Shown one piece after another: positions 19,101-26,344 of a DNA stretch of 64,000 nucleotides. The notes beneath the pieces are model-generated. The model was not told the origin of the DNA. It saw only the letters and a program-made list of their open reading frames with translations, and made no database searches. The DNA lies in assembly GCF_022832975.1 (NCBI RefSeq), contig NZ_CP094846.1, positions 310,001-374,000 on the forward strand, in the 5' to 3' direction. The translations under genes were made by a program, and so were the position numbers. How positions within the stretch are numbered: the stretch's first letter is position 1; each line of letters starts with the position of its first letter. Origin of the DNA: Ornithobacterium rhinotracheale. Lineage in GTDB: Bacteria; Bacteroidota; Bacteroidia; Flavobacteriales; Weeksellaceae.

Positions 19101-19189
19101 TGCGTCGCGAAAATCGAAAAACTATAATTGAAGTGAAATGTGCTTATGGAATTGCTACTAAAATGAATATAACTCCTATTTTGATGTAA
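16178..19189 (+). CDS. Chondroitin sulfate ABC-type lyase (PL8)
   Basis: 1003 residues, the length of chondroitin ABC lyases. A signal peptide (MKKLIIWFQTLMCLPLLAQ) is followed by an N-terminal jelly-roll domain (about 25-190, with FKGWRTAWVMFHRDM), a toroid catalytic domain and C-terminal beta domains. The catalytic set keeps the same spacing as in Proteus vulgaris ABC lyase: His449 and Tyr456 (HHGTLYPAYG), Arg509 (AGRHPTGN) and Glu601 (SHESYPGQN). ABC lyases also cut dermatan sulfate, so this enzyme widens the range of the AC-type neighbour. It is probably periplasmic or secreted. No SusC/SusD pair, GH88 or sulfatase is adjacent. Confidence 0.9.
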   Translation: MKKLIIWFQTLMCLPLLAQKNPTNLPANSDGLVLKAEKSMVKLVENPSKTISQSAEWDWSKNADFKLFNSASTKVENPRATLVFWLYNTTPQNEKLMVKVSQDASNYFIFPFGLNFKGWRTAWVMFHRDMQVVGNPKKINFIEFLKPKNAKNGIFYLNDVRLVNEVNPRSPMQDEQLPFVNKGVEKSANAHWVALYNFAHQPKKLAETKSVTISQQNGITTIAKRLKKQILDDFDVEKNKVSFAEVQKEFNDWGIQEKNGIYSGKPVLSMNDREILKKEQLPEKHIKDFTELMLKIAILRDFSQNLTEQKSLDNMFLTLLNFMHDQGWAAGSGMGALHHLGYNFEGFYESCFLMRDVIKAAGLTQQTYDDMFWFSGLGRIYTPKKDLPHSNIDVFNTLLRGMLCTILTDDNKGKIAQELKQFSWWLSENMMPTYSIRGTFKPDGAVVHHGTLYPAYGVGGFRGLSETVYALSKTDFQVSTAAYNSFKKVLLTAHAYANPRHWPLSVAGRHPTGNFKLSPKPFLWTALSSPTADEDAELASAYMLILNKNKDKWSQYFKTKNIKAKYPTGHWNINYGLLDLHRRKDWLVALRGHNRYFVSHESYPGQNVFGRFLTYGNLQVLYDENDKNAPKNNFEDKGWDWSLIPGTTTLHLPIDAMRANIINADNYSGVEEMLLTDEVFAGGTNLNGQGVYAMQLHGHDKYDMGSFRANKSWFMFDDLVVCLGSDIENNRSDVETRTTVFQNYLGEKTIENKNPLLLNGELLSPKKMPRFIKYMRVLDSRKIGYVFPKVGQIELYRGLQKSRDQKDKKDTHGVFETLTFNHKKSPKNQKYEYAMLIDSDDKALADVQNRIKNGLLYEVLQQDSIAHIVDYRPLNMCGLAIFKANEKLFNLLVESVDKPSLILYEKKGNDYQFAITNPDLGFFQGKDDTPIINGKRKEVSIYSRQWYGTPATPSVVKVVLNGLFEILPNDAIKSVRRENRKTIIEVKCAYGIATKMNITPILM

Positions 19190-19230
19190 TTTTCTGTTTT
19201 AAAAAATAATTTAGATTAAATAAAAATTAC

Positions 19231-19238
19231 TATATTTG
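19231..19238 (+). promoter_or_regulatory. feoA -7 promoter box
   Basis: TATATTTG, an exact TAnnTTTG match, lies 32 bases upstream of the GTG start of feoA. Confidence 0.65.
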
Positions 19239-19270
19239 TCTTTCAAGAATTTTTAAAGCATAGATAAAAG

Positions 19271-19501
19271 GTGTTATTAGCAGATTTAAAAAAGGGAGAA
19301 AAAGCGAAAATAGAAGGATTCGTTACAGAGGATATTCCCGCTAAATTCCTTGAAATGGGGCTTGTTCCAGGTGCTGAGATCAGATATAAATGCTCTGCAC
19401 CATTTAATGGGCCTATGTGTATAATGCTATGTAAAAATAAATGTGTGCTAGCTCTTAGAAGAAAAGAGGCAGCCTATGTTTTGGTTAAAAAAGAAGCATG
19501 A
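19271..19501 (+). CDS. feoA: FeoA, ferrous iron transport accessory protein
   Basis: A 76-residue SH3-like small protein with a GTG start (the next in-frame ATG is inside the domain). It has the FeoA signatures DLKKGEKAKIEGF, IPAKFLEMGLVPGAEI and CVLALRRKEAAYVLV. FeoA docks on the cytosolic face of FeoB and is needed for Fe(II) uptake. The gene overlaps feoB by four bases (ATGA), so translation is coupled. Three Cys residues (in KCSAPF, PMCIM and LCKNKC) are more than usual for FeoA. Confidence 0.93.
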   Translation: MLLADLKKGEKAKIEGFVTEDIPAKFLEMGLVPGAEIRYKCSAPFNGPMCIMLCKNKCVLALRRKEAAYVLVKKEA

Positions 19502-21588
19502 GCATATTGAAAGTAGCCTTAGTGGGAAATCCCAATGTTGGGAAATCTACCTTATTTAATGTGCTTACAGGGCTCACGCAGCGTGTGGGCAATTATCCAG
19601 GCACCACGGTAGAAAAGCGCGTGGGAAGTTTTAAACATCATGGCGAAAAAATTCAATTATATGATTTTCCCGGCACTTATACTCTTTATCCCAAATCGGC
19701 AGACGAGGAGGTGGTGTTCAATATATTAAATAATCCAAATTCACTAGATTTTCCAGATAAAGTAGTAGTAGTGGGGAGCCCGCTACAACTTAAAAGAAGT
19801 TTATTGCTTTATCATCAGGTGCGTGATGTGGGATTGCCTGTGATTTTTGTTTTAAACATGGCAGATGAGGTGGATAAAAATGGGTTAAAGCTTAATGTTG
19901 AAGAGTTTCAGAAACATTTAGGTGAAGATTTAATTCAAATCAACGCTCGAAATTCACAAAATATTCCTGCTTTAAAAAATAGGATTTTAGCCGATTTCCC
20001 GATTTACGAATCAAGTTTTCAAGTGTCTCCGTTGTTTGAGGGCGCGGTGCAAAAGATGCGTGAAAAATTAGAATTAAAGCGAGATTATACCGCATTTCAG
20101 TATTTGGCGCAGCCAAGTATTTCGTTTTTCACTCCAGAGCAAACACGCCATAAACAAGATATAATCACGGAGTTTCATCTTATAGAATCAAGGATGCAAG
20201 TGGCAGAAACCGTTCAGCGCTATGAATTGATAGATCCGCTCTGCGATAGACTATTGCCACCAGCCAACACCGATAATGTTTCTTTTACAGAGAAATTAGA
20301 TAGGATTTTCACACACCCTGTTTTGGGGTATTTAATCTTCTTCTTACTCCTCTTTTTAGTTTTTCAGGCGATTTATAGCAAAGCCGAAGTGCCTATGGTG
20401 TATATCGATGAGAAATTTGGAGAATTGCAGGATTTTGCTAAAATTAATTTAGGGGATAGTCCGCTTGCGAATTTAATTTCCGATGGAATCATTCCAGGAA
20501 TTAGCGGAATTGTGATTTTTGTGCCCCAAATTTTTATATTAACGCTGTTCTTATTATTGCTAGAGGAGTCGGGCTATATGAGCCGCGTAGTTTTTTTAAT
20601 GGATAAATGGATGCGCCCGTTTGGGCTGAATGGAAAATCTGTGGTGCCACTCATGTCGGGGGCGGCCTGTGCCATTCCTGGAGTTTTGGCAGCACGCAAT
20701 ATTGAAAACACCAAAGAGCGATTAATCACGATGCTCGTGACCCCGTTCATTACTTGTTCCGCGAGATTGCCAGTATATGCTGTTTTGATTGCCCTAGTTA
20801 TTCCCCAGCGTCAATTTTTAGGCTTTAATTTGCAGGGAGTAGTCCTAATGGGGCTTTACCTATTGGGAGTTTTTGGAGCCTTGCTATTTGCTTTGATTTT
20901 CAACAAAGGAATCAAAACACCATACAAGAGTTATTTAATCATGGAAATGCCCGATTATCGTATTCCATATTGGAAAAATGTATTGCTCGGGCTGTGGGAA
21001 AAAGTGAGTGCTTTTGTCTTTGGAGCAGGGAAAATCATTTTGGCAGTAAGTGTGATTTTATGGGTTTTGGCAAGTTATGGCGTTACCGATAAATTCAAGA
21101 ATGCAGAAGCGCATATTGCGCAAGAAAGCCAAGTTCATCAATGGAACGAAGAGGATTTTGAACACCATTTGGCAGCCTATAAATTAGAAAATTCGTTACT
21201 CGGAAACATTGGGAAAACTATAGAACCTGTGTTTAAACCTTTGGGCTACGACTGGAAAATCAGCATCGGCGTGCTTACTTCTTTTGCCGCACGCGAAGTT
21301 TTCATTTCTACGATGGCTACTATCTATAGTTTGGGCTCAGACAATGATGATGAAAACCAAATCGTGGCGCGTATGCGTAACGAAATTCGCCCTAGTGGGG
21401 GAAAAGTGTTTAATCTTGCAACGGGCGTTTCGCTGATGTTGTTTTATGCCTTTGCTATGCAATGTTTGAGCACGCTTGCCGTGGTGCGCCGCGAAACAGG
21501 CACATGGAAATGGCCTATGGTGCAATTAGTGTGCATGACAGGGCTGGCGTATTTAGTCTCGATGTTAACTTATCAATTATTAAGCTAA
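19498..21588 (+). CDS. feoB: FeoB, ferrous iron transporter
   Basis: A 696-residue inner-membrane Fe(II) transporter. The N-terminal G domain has the P-loop GNPNVGKS (10-17), the switch I motif NYPGTTVEK, DFPGTY (G3) and NMAD (G4, 120-123). The GDI helical region follows to about 270, then two Gate-type membrane domains with the conserved Cys in SGAACAIPGVLAAR and TCSARLPVY. The final stretch SLMLFYAFAMQCLSTLAVVRRETG is typical. In the usual VVDA segment this protein reads VVGSP, lacking the Asp. It is co-translated with feoA and followed four bases later by a small Cys-rich membrane protein. Confidence 0.96.
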   Translation: MSILKVALVGNPNVGKSTLFNVLTGLTQRVGNYPGTTVEKRVGSFKHHGEKIQLYDFPGTYTLYPKSADEEVVFNILNNPNSLDFPDKVVVVGSPLQLKRSLLLYHQVRDVGLPVIFVLNMADEVDKNGLKLNVEEFQKHLGEDLIQINARNSQNIPALKNRILADFPIYESSFQVSPLFEGAVQKMREKLELKRDYTAFQYLAQPSISFFTPEQTRHKQDIITEFHLIESRMQVAETVQRYELIDPLCDRLLPPANTDNVSFTEKLDRIFTHPVLGYLIFFLLLFLVFQAIYSKAEVPMVYIDEKFGELQDFAKINLGDSPLANLISDGIIPGISGIVIFVPQIFILTLFLLLLEESGYMSRVVFLMDKWMRPFGLNGKSVVPLMSGAACAIPGVLAARNIENTKERLITMLVTPFITCSARLPVYAVLIALVIPQRQFLGFNLQGVVLMGLYLLGVFGALLFALIFNKGIKTPYKSYLIMEMPDYRIPYWKNVLLGLWEKVSAFVFGAGKIILAVSVILWVLASYGVTDKFKNAEAHIAQESQVHQWNEEDFEHHLAAYKLENSLLGNIGKTIEPVFKPLGYDWKISIGVLTSFAAREVFISTMATIYSLGSDNDDENQIVARMRNEIRPSGGKVFNLATGVSLMLFYAFAMQCLSTLAVVRRETGTWKWPMVQLVCMTGLAYLVSMLTYQLLS

Positions 21589-21592
21589 AAAA

Positions 21593-21724
21593 ATGGATTT
21601 GCAAATCATCATCATTGCCATACTTTTTGTGCTGGCATTGGTTTATCTTTTCAGAAAAACGATTTTACCTATTTTTACTAAAAAATCAGGCTGTGATAAA
21701 GGTTGTGGCTGTGGCAAAAAATGA
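21593..21724 (+). CDS. FeoB-associated Cys-rich membrane protein
   Basis: A 43-residue protein: one transmembrane helix (QIIIIAILFVLALVYLF), a short basic stretch and the C-terminal Cys cluster KKSGCDKGCGCGKK. This is the layout of the FeoB-associated Cys-rich membrane proteins found after feoB in many bacteria. It starts four bases after the feoB stop, so it is in the same operon. The Cys cluster may bind iron or sense redox state; this is inference. Confidence 0.8.
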   Translation: MDLQIIIIAILFVLALVYLFRKTILPIFTKKSGCDKGCGCGKK

Positions 21725-22062
21725 AAGGAAATTAAAAATTTTTTAAAAATCTATTTTTTTGTTCCATAGATTATTCTGGGGAAAGCCCTGTTTTTTAATC
21801 AAACGATAAAAGTTTTAATCAAAGAAGGGAAAATTTTGAGAGATTAAATGAAACTTTTGCGTTCGGTATCGAAAAATTTGGCTTAAAGCCTTAAAATTTT
21901 AGGCACAGAGTCCAAAAACTCGTTCTATATATCGAAAATTTTCGCTGTTTTAATCAAAAACTTCTCTTCTTTAGCTAAAAAAATCTCTTCCGTGGGCAAA
22001 AGTTTTATCCCTTTGCCCAAAAATTAAATTCCTTTTGATTTATGCTTTGTTTCGCTAGTGTT
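21725..22062. other. Intergenic gap without recognised gene
   Basis: 338 bases between the convergent feo operon and the membrane protein gene at 22063. It is AT-rich with several TTTAATCAAA-like phrases. A GGGCAAA...TTTGCCC hairpin at about 21996-22022 could be part of a terminator for either side. No open reading frame with protein-like features is visible. Confidence 0.5.
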
Positions 22063-22464
22063 TTATTTGTTTTCGCCTTCTTTATACATGAAAATATAAT
22101 AGAGCAATACAATTACCCAAAAAAGGATAAAAGCACCGATTCCGCCAAGGAACAATTGCATACCCCATGGTTGGTATAAAATAGCACCGATCAATCCCGA
22201 GGCTATAGCCATCATGCAGCCCCCGATATAAGTTACAACTAGCGTTTTTCTAAAGCTATGGTCGCCCGTGAGCACAATGTATAGAAAGGCAAAAATAAAA
22301 TAAGCGACCAAGGAAAATCCTCCAATCGCTAAAAAGTAAAAGCCTAAATTTCTAAAAGAAGTACCTCCTAATGAGGCAGAAAAAATACCGCCCAAAAAAA
22401 GAAGGCTTATAGAAATTATAGACCAATATGAATTAATGCTTTCAAATTTATTTTTATCCGACAT
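22063..22464 (-). CDS. Small four-helix membrane protein
   Basis: 133 residues with four hydrophobic helices (about 14-34, 40-63, 75-96 and 103-127) and charged tails, so an integral inner-membrane protein of unknown function. It overlaps the 3' end of the crp/fnr coding region by 11 bases, so it is co-transcribed with that gene. The linkage to a Crp/Fnr regulator and a CcoI-like pump suggests a link with respiratory or copper physiology, but no motif supports a specific activity. Confidence 0.65.
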   Translation of the reverse strand: MSDKNKFESINSYWSIISISLLFLGGIFSASLGGTSFRNLGFYFLAIGGFSLVAYFIFAFLYIVLTGDHSFRKTLVVTYIGGCMMAIASGLIGAILYQPWGMQLFLGGIGAFILFWVIVLLYYIFMYKEGENK

Positions 22465-23154
22465 GCGCCAATTTCTTGATCATTTCTCGGTTCACAATTT
22501 TAATTCTTCTTCCTTGTACAGCAATCAATCCGTCGTTTTTAAATTCTGAAATCAATCGAATTGCCGATTCTGTCGCTGTTCCAATCAAATTGGCCATTTC
22601 CTCGCGAGTGAGCGAAATGTTGATATAATTTTCGTTGTCATTTCCCAGCTGCTCCTCAAGCATCATTAAAACCTCTGCCAATCGCTCGCGCACAGTTTTT
22701 TGAGCCAAAGTTGTGATGGTTTCAGCCGCATCACCTAGTTGTTTAGAGATTAATTTCAGCATTTCAAAGCTAAAGCTAGGATTTTCTTGCAATAATTTTA
22801 AAAAAGCTCGCCAGGGAAAAACTCAACTTTCACGGTGCTAATTGCGGCCGAAGATGAGCCGAAGACTTCTCCAGTGAGCAATGAGCGATAGCCTATCATA
22901 TCACCAGCCTTCAAAAAACGAATGATTTGTTCTTTTCCAGTAAAGCCTATCTTAAACACCTTGGCAGTCCCTTCTTTGATCAAGAAAATACCAGTTGGGA
23001 TCTTACCTTCTTCTAGAATTAAATCTCCTTTTTTGAAAATAATTTCTTTTCTTTCACTTCTTAATACCTCCTTTTCCTCCTTAGAGAAAACATTCAACAT
23101 CGCATCATTATCAAAATAATCATGCAGTACAGAGAAATTATTGATTTCAGACAT
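22454..23154 (-). pseudogene. Crp/Fnr-family regulator, frameshifted
   Basis: Two minus-strand frames together encode one Crp/Fnr protein of about 233 residues. The first (start 23154, MSEINNFSVL) gives the cyclic-nucleotide-binding-like domain with KGDLILEEGKIPTGIFLIKEG and RFLKAGDMIGYRSLLTG. It ends in GELF followed by TAA at about 22798. The second frame continues with KLLQENPSFSFEMLKLI and a C-terminal winged helix (SLTREEMANLIGTATESAIRLI). The junction is a T6 run; one extra T would restore GELFLKLLQENPSF, a normal family sequence. Possible reasons are a real null mutation, a slippage switch, -1 ribosomal slippage on TTTTTTA, or a sequencing error. No Cys set for an FeS cluster is seen in the sensor domain. 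It is divergent from the CcoI-like gene, which it may regulate. Confidence 0.8.
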
Positions 23155-23192
23155 AAAATGATATTTATCACGCAAATATAAGCAGAAGTTAT

Positions 23193-23200
23193 TAAATTTG
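23193..23200 (+). promoter_or_regulatory. -7 box for the CcoI-like gene
   Basis: TAAATTTG matches TAnnTTTG and ends only nine bases before the ATG at 23210. The transcript would be leaderless or nearly so. Confidence 0.5.
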
Positions 23201-23209
23201 TGCAATATT

Positions 23210-25594
23210 ATGAGTGAAACTTGTTACCATTGTGGTTTAGATTGTGAGGAAGATTTAATAATCTTTGACGACAAGCCTTTTTGCTGTCAAGGTTGTAAAA
23301 CGGTGTACGAGATTCTAAATCAGCATCAATTAGCTACTTATTACGAGCTGAATAAAGCCCCAGGAACCCAGCCAAATGCTAAGAATAAGCACTCCTTTGA
23401 TTTCTTAGATACGCCAGAAATCTTTGAGAAATTCATTGATTTTAATGATGATGGCATCGTGGTGGTGCATTTCTTTATCCCTGTGATTCATTGTAGTTCG
23501 TGCGTGTGGGTGCTCGAAAGTTTAAACGAGCTAAATGATGGGATTTTGTACTCCAATGTAAATTTTCCACAGAAAAAAGTGCAAATTACTTATGATTCTA
23601 CCCAATTAAAATTAAGCGAATTAGCCTATTTTATGGCAAGTTTGGGCTACAAACCTGCGCTTAATTTAGAAAACATCGAAAAAGAAAAATCTAAGCACAA
23701 TCGCCGATTGATTTACCAATTAGCCATTGCAGGATTTTGCTTTGGGAACATCATGCTTTTGGTTTTTCCTGAATATGTGAGCTCAGACGAGACTTGGCTG
23801 GAACAAAACAAAAACTTTTTCCGTTGGTTTTCCTTTGTTTTAGCCTTGCCCGTGTTGCTTTATTCTGCACAAGATTATTTAAAATCAGCATTTTTAGCCT
23901 TAAAAAATAAACGCGTAAATATCGATATCCCTATTGCCATTGGGATTTTGGTGCTATTTTTCAGGAGTTTTTACGAAATTCTTACAGGGCACAGCGGCGG
24001 CTATTTCGATAGCATGGCAGGCTTGGTATTTTTTATGTTGATAGGTAAATGGTTTCAGCAACGCACCTATCAAAGTTTATCTTTTGATAGAGATTACAAA
24101 TCGTTTTATCCCATTTCGGTAGCCAAAATCACCGAAAATGGAATTCAAAATATTTTACTTTCTGAGCTTAAAAAAGGCGACCGAATTTTGCTTAGAGACG
24201 AAGAGATTTTGCCCGCCGATGCTGTTTTGATTAAAGGTGAAGCCCGCATCGACAATAGTTTTGTAACGGGAGAATCTCGCTTAATCACCAAAAAAGTGGG
24301 CGATAAAATTTACGCAGGAGGTAAGCAATCGGGGCAAGCCATCAGTTTGGAAATCATCGAAGAAGTCAATCAAAGTTATCTCACCAGCCTATGGAATCAC
24401 GAAGTTTTTGCCAAAGAAGAATCCACGCTCGAGAATTTGGTAAACCATGTGAGTCAGTATTTTGTGTGGGTGATTTTAGCCATTGCAACCATTTCGGGAG
24501 TTTCTTGGTATTTCCACGATTCAAGCCGAATGTTCCAAGTCATCACAGCAGTGCTCATCATTGCGTGTCCGTGTGCGCTGGCGTTGGCGTCGCCCTTTAC
24601 TTTAGGGAATTTAATGCGAATTTTCGGGCGAAATAAATTCTATGTAAAAGAAGCAAATACGATTGAGAAAATGGCTAAAATCAATAGCATTGTGTTTGAC
24701 AAAACGGGAACGATTACCCAAAGCCAAAGCGAAGAAATTTTGTACGATGGTACACCGCTCACTCCGCAAGAAGAGCAAGCTGTGGCGAGTTTGGCGCAGC
24801 AATCCAATCACCCGCTAAGTCGTAGTTTGCAACATTACTTTAAACAAGTTTCCAAAACCGATGAAATTCTGAATTATCAGCAAATCAAAGGCAAAGGGCA
24901 ACAAGCCACGATTGGCGGCGTGCAAGTGCAATTGGGAAGCCGAGAGTGGCTCGGAAATGCACCAAAATCCGATTTTGAAACTACCGAAGTTTTGCTCGCA
25001 ATCAACGGAGAATACAAAGGGAGATTTATTTTCAAAAATAAATATAGAAAGCATTTAGCCCAAACGATTCAAGTGCTTTCCAATTTTAAATTAAGCGTTT
25101 TATCGGGCGACAATGCCAACGAAGAATCGAATTTAAAACAAATTTTTCCACAGCAAACGAGTTTGAACTTTAACCAAAGTCCGCAAGAGAAGTTGGAATT
25201 TATCGAGCAATTGCAACAACACGGCGAAAAAGTAATGATGCTCGGCGATGGACTAAACGACGCCGGCGCACTCAAACAGAGCAATGTGGGCGTTGCCGTG
25301 GCAGAAGATATGAATGTGTTTTCGCCTTCGTGCGATGCAATTTTGGGTAGCACTTCGTTTGACGAGTTACCCGAATTTTTACGATTGAGCAGAGTAGGCG
25401 TGCGTTTAGTCAAAACCGCTTTTGTCATTAGTTTTCTGTACAATGTCATTGGGCTGAGTTTTGCCGTTACGGGGAATTTAACGCCCGTTGTGGCGGCGAT
25501 TTTAATGCCGATTAGTTCGATTTCAGTAGTGCTTTTTGCCACTTTTAGCACTTGGCTCGCGGCGTATTTTATCTTGAAAAAACGAAAAATATAG
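23210..25594 (+). CDS. ccoI: CcoI/FixI-like copper-transporting P-type ATPase
   Basis: 794 residues from the ATG at 23210; earlier in-frame starts lie inside the promoter box. The N-terminal Cys-rich module (C5, C8, C12, C25, C26, C29) is typical of CcoI/FixI. The HMA-like domain has HCSSC (Cys95, Cys98), then eight membrane helices with the CPC motif in IIACPCALALASP, the phosphorylation site DKTGT and the hinge GDGLNDAGAL. This pump supplies copper for cbb3-type oxidase assembly in the periplasmic membrane. Here ccoS and the ccoNOP genes do not follow. The last 44 bases of the gene are part of a 60-base block repeated at 26345. The specific CcoI call, rather than a general copper exporter, rests on the N-terminal Cys module. 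Confidence 0.85.
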   Translation: MSETCYHCGLDCEEDLIIFDDKPFCCQGCKTVYEILNQHQLATYYELNKAPGTQPNAKNKHSFDFLDTPEIFEKFIDFNDDGIVVVHFFIPVIHCSSCVWVLESLNELNDGILYSNVNFPQKKVQITYDSTQLKLSELAYFMASLGYKPALNLENIEKEKSKHNRRLIYQLAIAGFCFGNIMLLVFPEYVSSDETWLEQNKNFFRWFSFVLALPVLLYSAQDYLKSAFLALKNKRVNIDIPIAIGILVLFFRSFYEILTGHSGGYFDSMAGLVFFMLIGKWFQQRTYQSLSFDRDYKSFYPISVAKITENGIQNILLSELKKGDRILLRDEEILPADAVLIKGEARIDNSFVTGESRLITKKVGDKIYAGGKQSGQAISLEIIEEVNQSYLTSLWNHEVFAKEESTLENLVNHVSQYFVWVILAIATISGVSWYFHDSSRMFQVITAVLIIACPCALALASPFTLGNLMRIFGRNKFYVKEANTIEKMAKINSIVFDKTGTITQSQSEEILYDGTPLTPQEEQAVASLAQQSNHPLSRSLQHYFKQVSKTDEILNYQQIKGKGQQATIGGVQVQLGSREWLGNAPKSDFETTEVLLAINGEYKGRFIFKNKYRKHLAQTIQVLSNFKLSVLSGDNANEESNLKQIFPQQTSLNFNQSPQEKLEFIEQLQQHGEKVMMLGDGLNDAGALKQSNVGVAVAEDMNVFSPSCDAILGSTSFDELPEFLRLSRVGVRLVKTAFVISFLYNVIGLSFAVTGNLTPVVAAILMPISSISVVLFATFSTWLAAYFILKKRKI

Positions 25595-25610
25595 CAAATT
25601 CTTATTTTTT
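25551..25610. repeat. Direct repeat DR1, copy 1 (3' end of ccoI)
   Basis: A 60-base block covering the last codons and stop of the CcoI-like gene plus 16 downstream bases. It matches 26345-26404 at 58 of 60 positions; the differences are at the 5th and 10th bases. Similarity stops sharply on both sides. Confidence 0.95.
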
Positions 25611-25656
25611 CATATTGTGAGAATTAAGTTTGGTCTGAATAAGAGCCATCTATATT

Positions 25657-25686
25657 TTGTTATTTACCAAAAGGTTAATATATTTG
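25657..25686 (+). promoter_or_regulatory. Promoter of the DR1 cassette
   Basis: TTG at 25657-25659 and TATATTTG at 25679-25686 are separated by 19 bases, a full Bacteroidota -33/-7 pair. The first cassette gene starts 19 bases later. Confidence 0.7.
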
Positions 25687-25704
25687 TGATTAATCTGGAT
25701 TTTT

Positions 25705-25869
25705 ATGACGAAAAAGCAAAAGAATCAAGAGCGCAAAAAATTAATGAAAGAATTAGAACAGCTTACGATGTACTATAAAGAGATTTCACTCAGAAGTGAG
25801 AAAGTTGCTCGTTATTATGATGAGCAAATTGAAAGAATTGTGGAAGCTTTGAAAGAATTAGGTCATTAA
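25705..25869 (+). CDS. Small charged helical protein, cassette gene 1
   Basis: 54 residues from ATG 25705 to TAA 25869. It is almost entirely predicted helix and highly charged (MTKKQKNQERKKLMKELEQL at the start, then YYDEQIERIVEALKELGH), with a heptad-like spacing that suggests a short coiled coil. There is no signal peptide or known domain. It has its own good promoter and precedes the DUF5053 gene by 19 bases, so the two form a small operon. Function is unknown. The context between direct repeats suggests accessory or phage-derived origin. Confidence 0.65.
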   Translation: MTKKQKNQERKKLMKELEQLTMYYKEISLRSEKVARYYDEQIERIVEALKELGH

Positions 25870-25888
25870 TTCAATAAAAACAGAAAAC

Positions 25889-26290
25889 ATGAAAGAGAAA
25901 GTTTTAGAATTAAAAAGGCGATATGTGGCGGCTAAGACCGATAAAGAACGCGAAACCATAGACCAAGAAATGAGATTGCTTATGCAAGAAGATGGAGAGG
26001 CTTGGGCAGAAGCTATGCTTGAAAGCGCTAAAGATACGGCGCAAAGAGCAGAAAATTTAGTGACAAGCGTAAGAGCAAGAGAACAGCTCGAAGATGTTTT
26101 GCCTATTTTGCCACTATCTTACATTGCTAAAGTATATTTCAATAAATCTCGTCAATGGCTATATCAAAAAGTAAATGGTAGTATTGTAAACGGAAAACAG
26201 TCCAATTTCACGGAAGAAGAAGTGAATACTTTCAATAAAGCTTTAAGTGATTTAGGAAAAAAATTACAAGAGATCAAAGTTACTTTATAA
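25889..26290 (+). CDS. DUF5053-like protein, cassette gene 2
   Basis: 133 residues. The helical N-terminal half has VLELKRRYVAAKTDKERETI and EAMLESAKDTAQRAENL; the C-terminal half has PLSYIAKVYFNKSRQWLYQK and VNGKQSNFTEEEVNTFNKAL, reading like a small helix-turn-helix-type module. The sequence fits my memory of the DUF5053 family, found in Bacteroidota and often near mobile or phage genes; this is by recall only. No catalytic residues are evident. The C-terminal SYIAKVYF...WLYQKVNG segment could bind DNA. It is followed by a strong terminator, so the pair is a closed transcription unit. Confidence 0.7.
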   Translation: MKEKVLELKRRYVAAKTDKERETIDQEMRLLMQEDGEAWAEAMLESAKDTAQRAENLVTSVRAREQLEDVLPILPLSYIAKVYFNKSRQWLYQKVNGSIVNGKQSNFTEEEVNTFNKALSDLGKKLQEIKVTL

Positions 26291-26312
26291 TAACTTGTAA
26301 ATAAATTTCAAT

Positions 26313-26342
26313 TGAGCACTCGTTTTGAGGGTGCTTTTTTTA
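26313..26342 (+). terminator. Terminator of the DR1 cassette
   Basis: The stem AGCACTC pairs with GGGTGCT around a six-base loop and is followed by T7, 23 bases past the DUF5053-like stop and two bases before repeat copy 2 begins. Confidence 0.85.
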
Positions 26343-26344
26343 TA

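Noticed and set aside
21725-22062. Small RNA or riboswitch in the long gap after feo
   Set aside because: No conserved aptamer pattern was recognised, and there is no gene in the correct orientation to be controlled by it.
22454-22792. Independent 112-residue gene starting with TTG
   Set aside because: It is the C-terminal half of the Crp/Fnr protein in the shifted frame and has no start signal of its own; its first residues are a continuation of the regulator.
22790-22810. Programmed -1 frameshift to make the full Crp/Fnr protein
   Set aside because: TTTTTTA followed by TAA allows slippage, but no stimulatory hairpin or pseudoknot was recognised; kept only as an alternative to an indel or sequence error.
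25595-26344. Insertion sequence or transposon
   Set aside because: No terminal inverted repeats and no transposase were found; the flanking repeats derive from the host gene and are far longer than target-site duplications.
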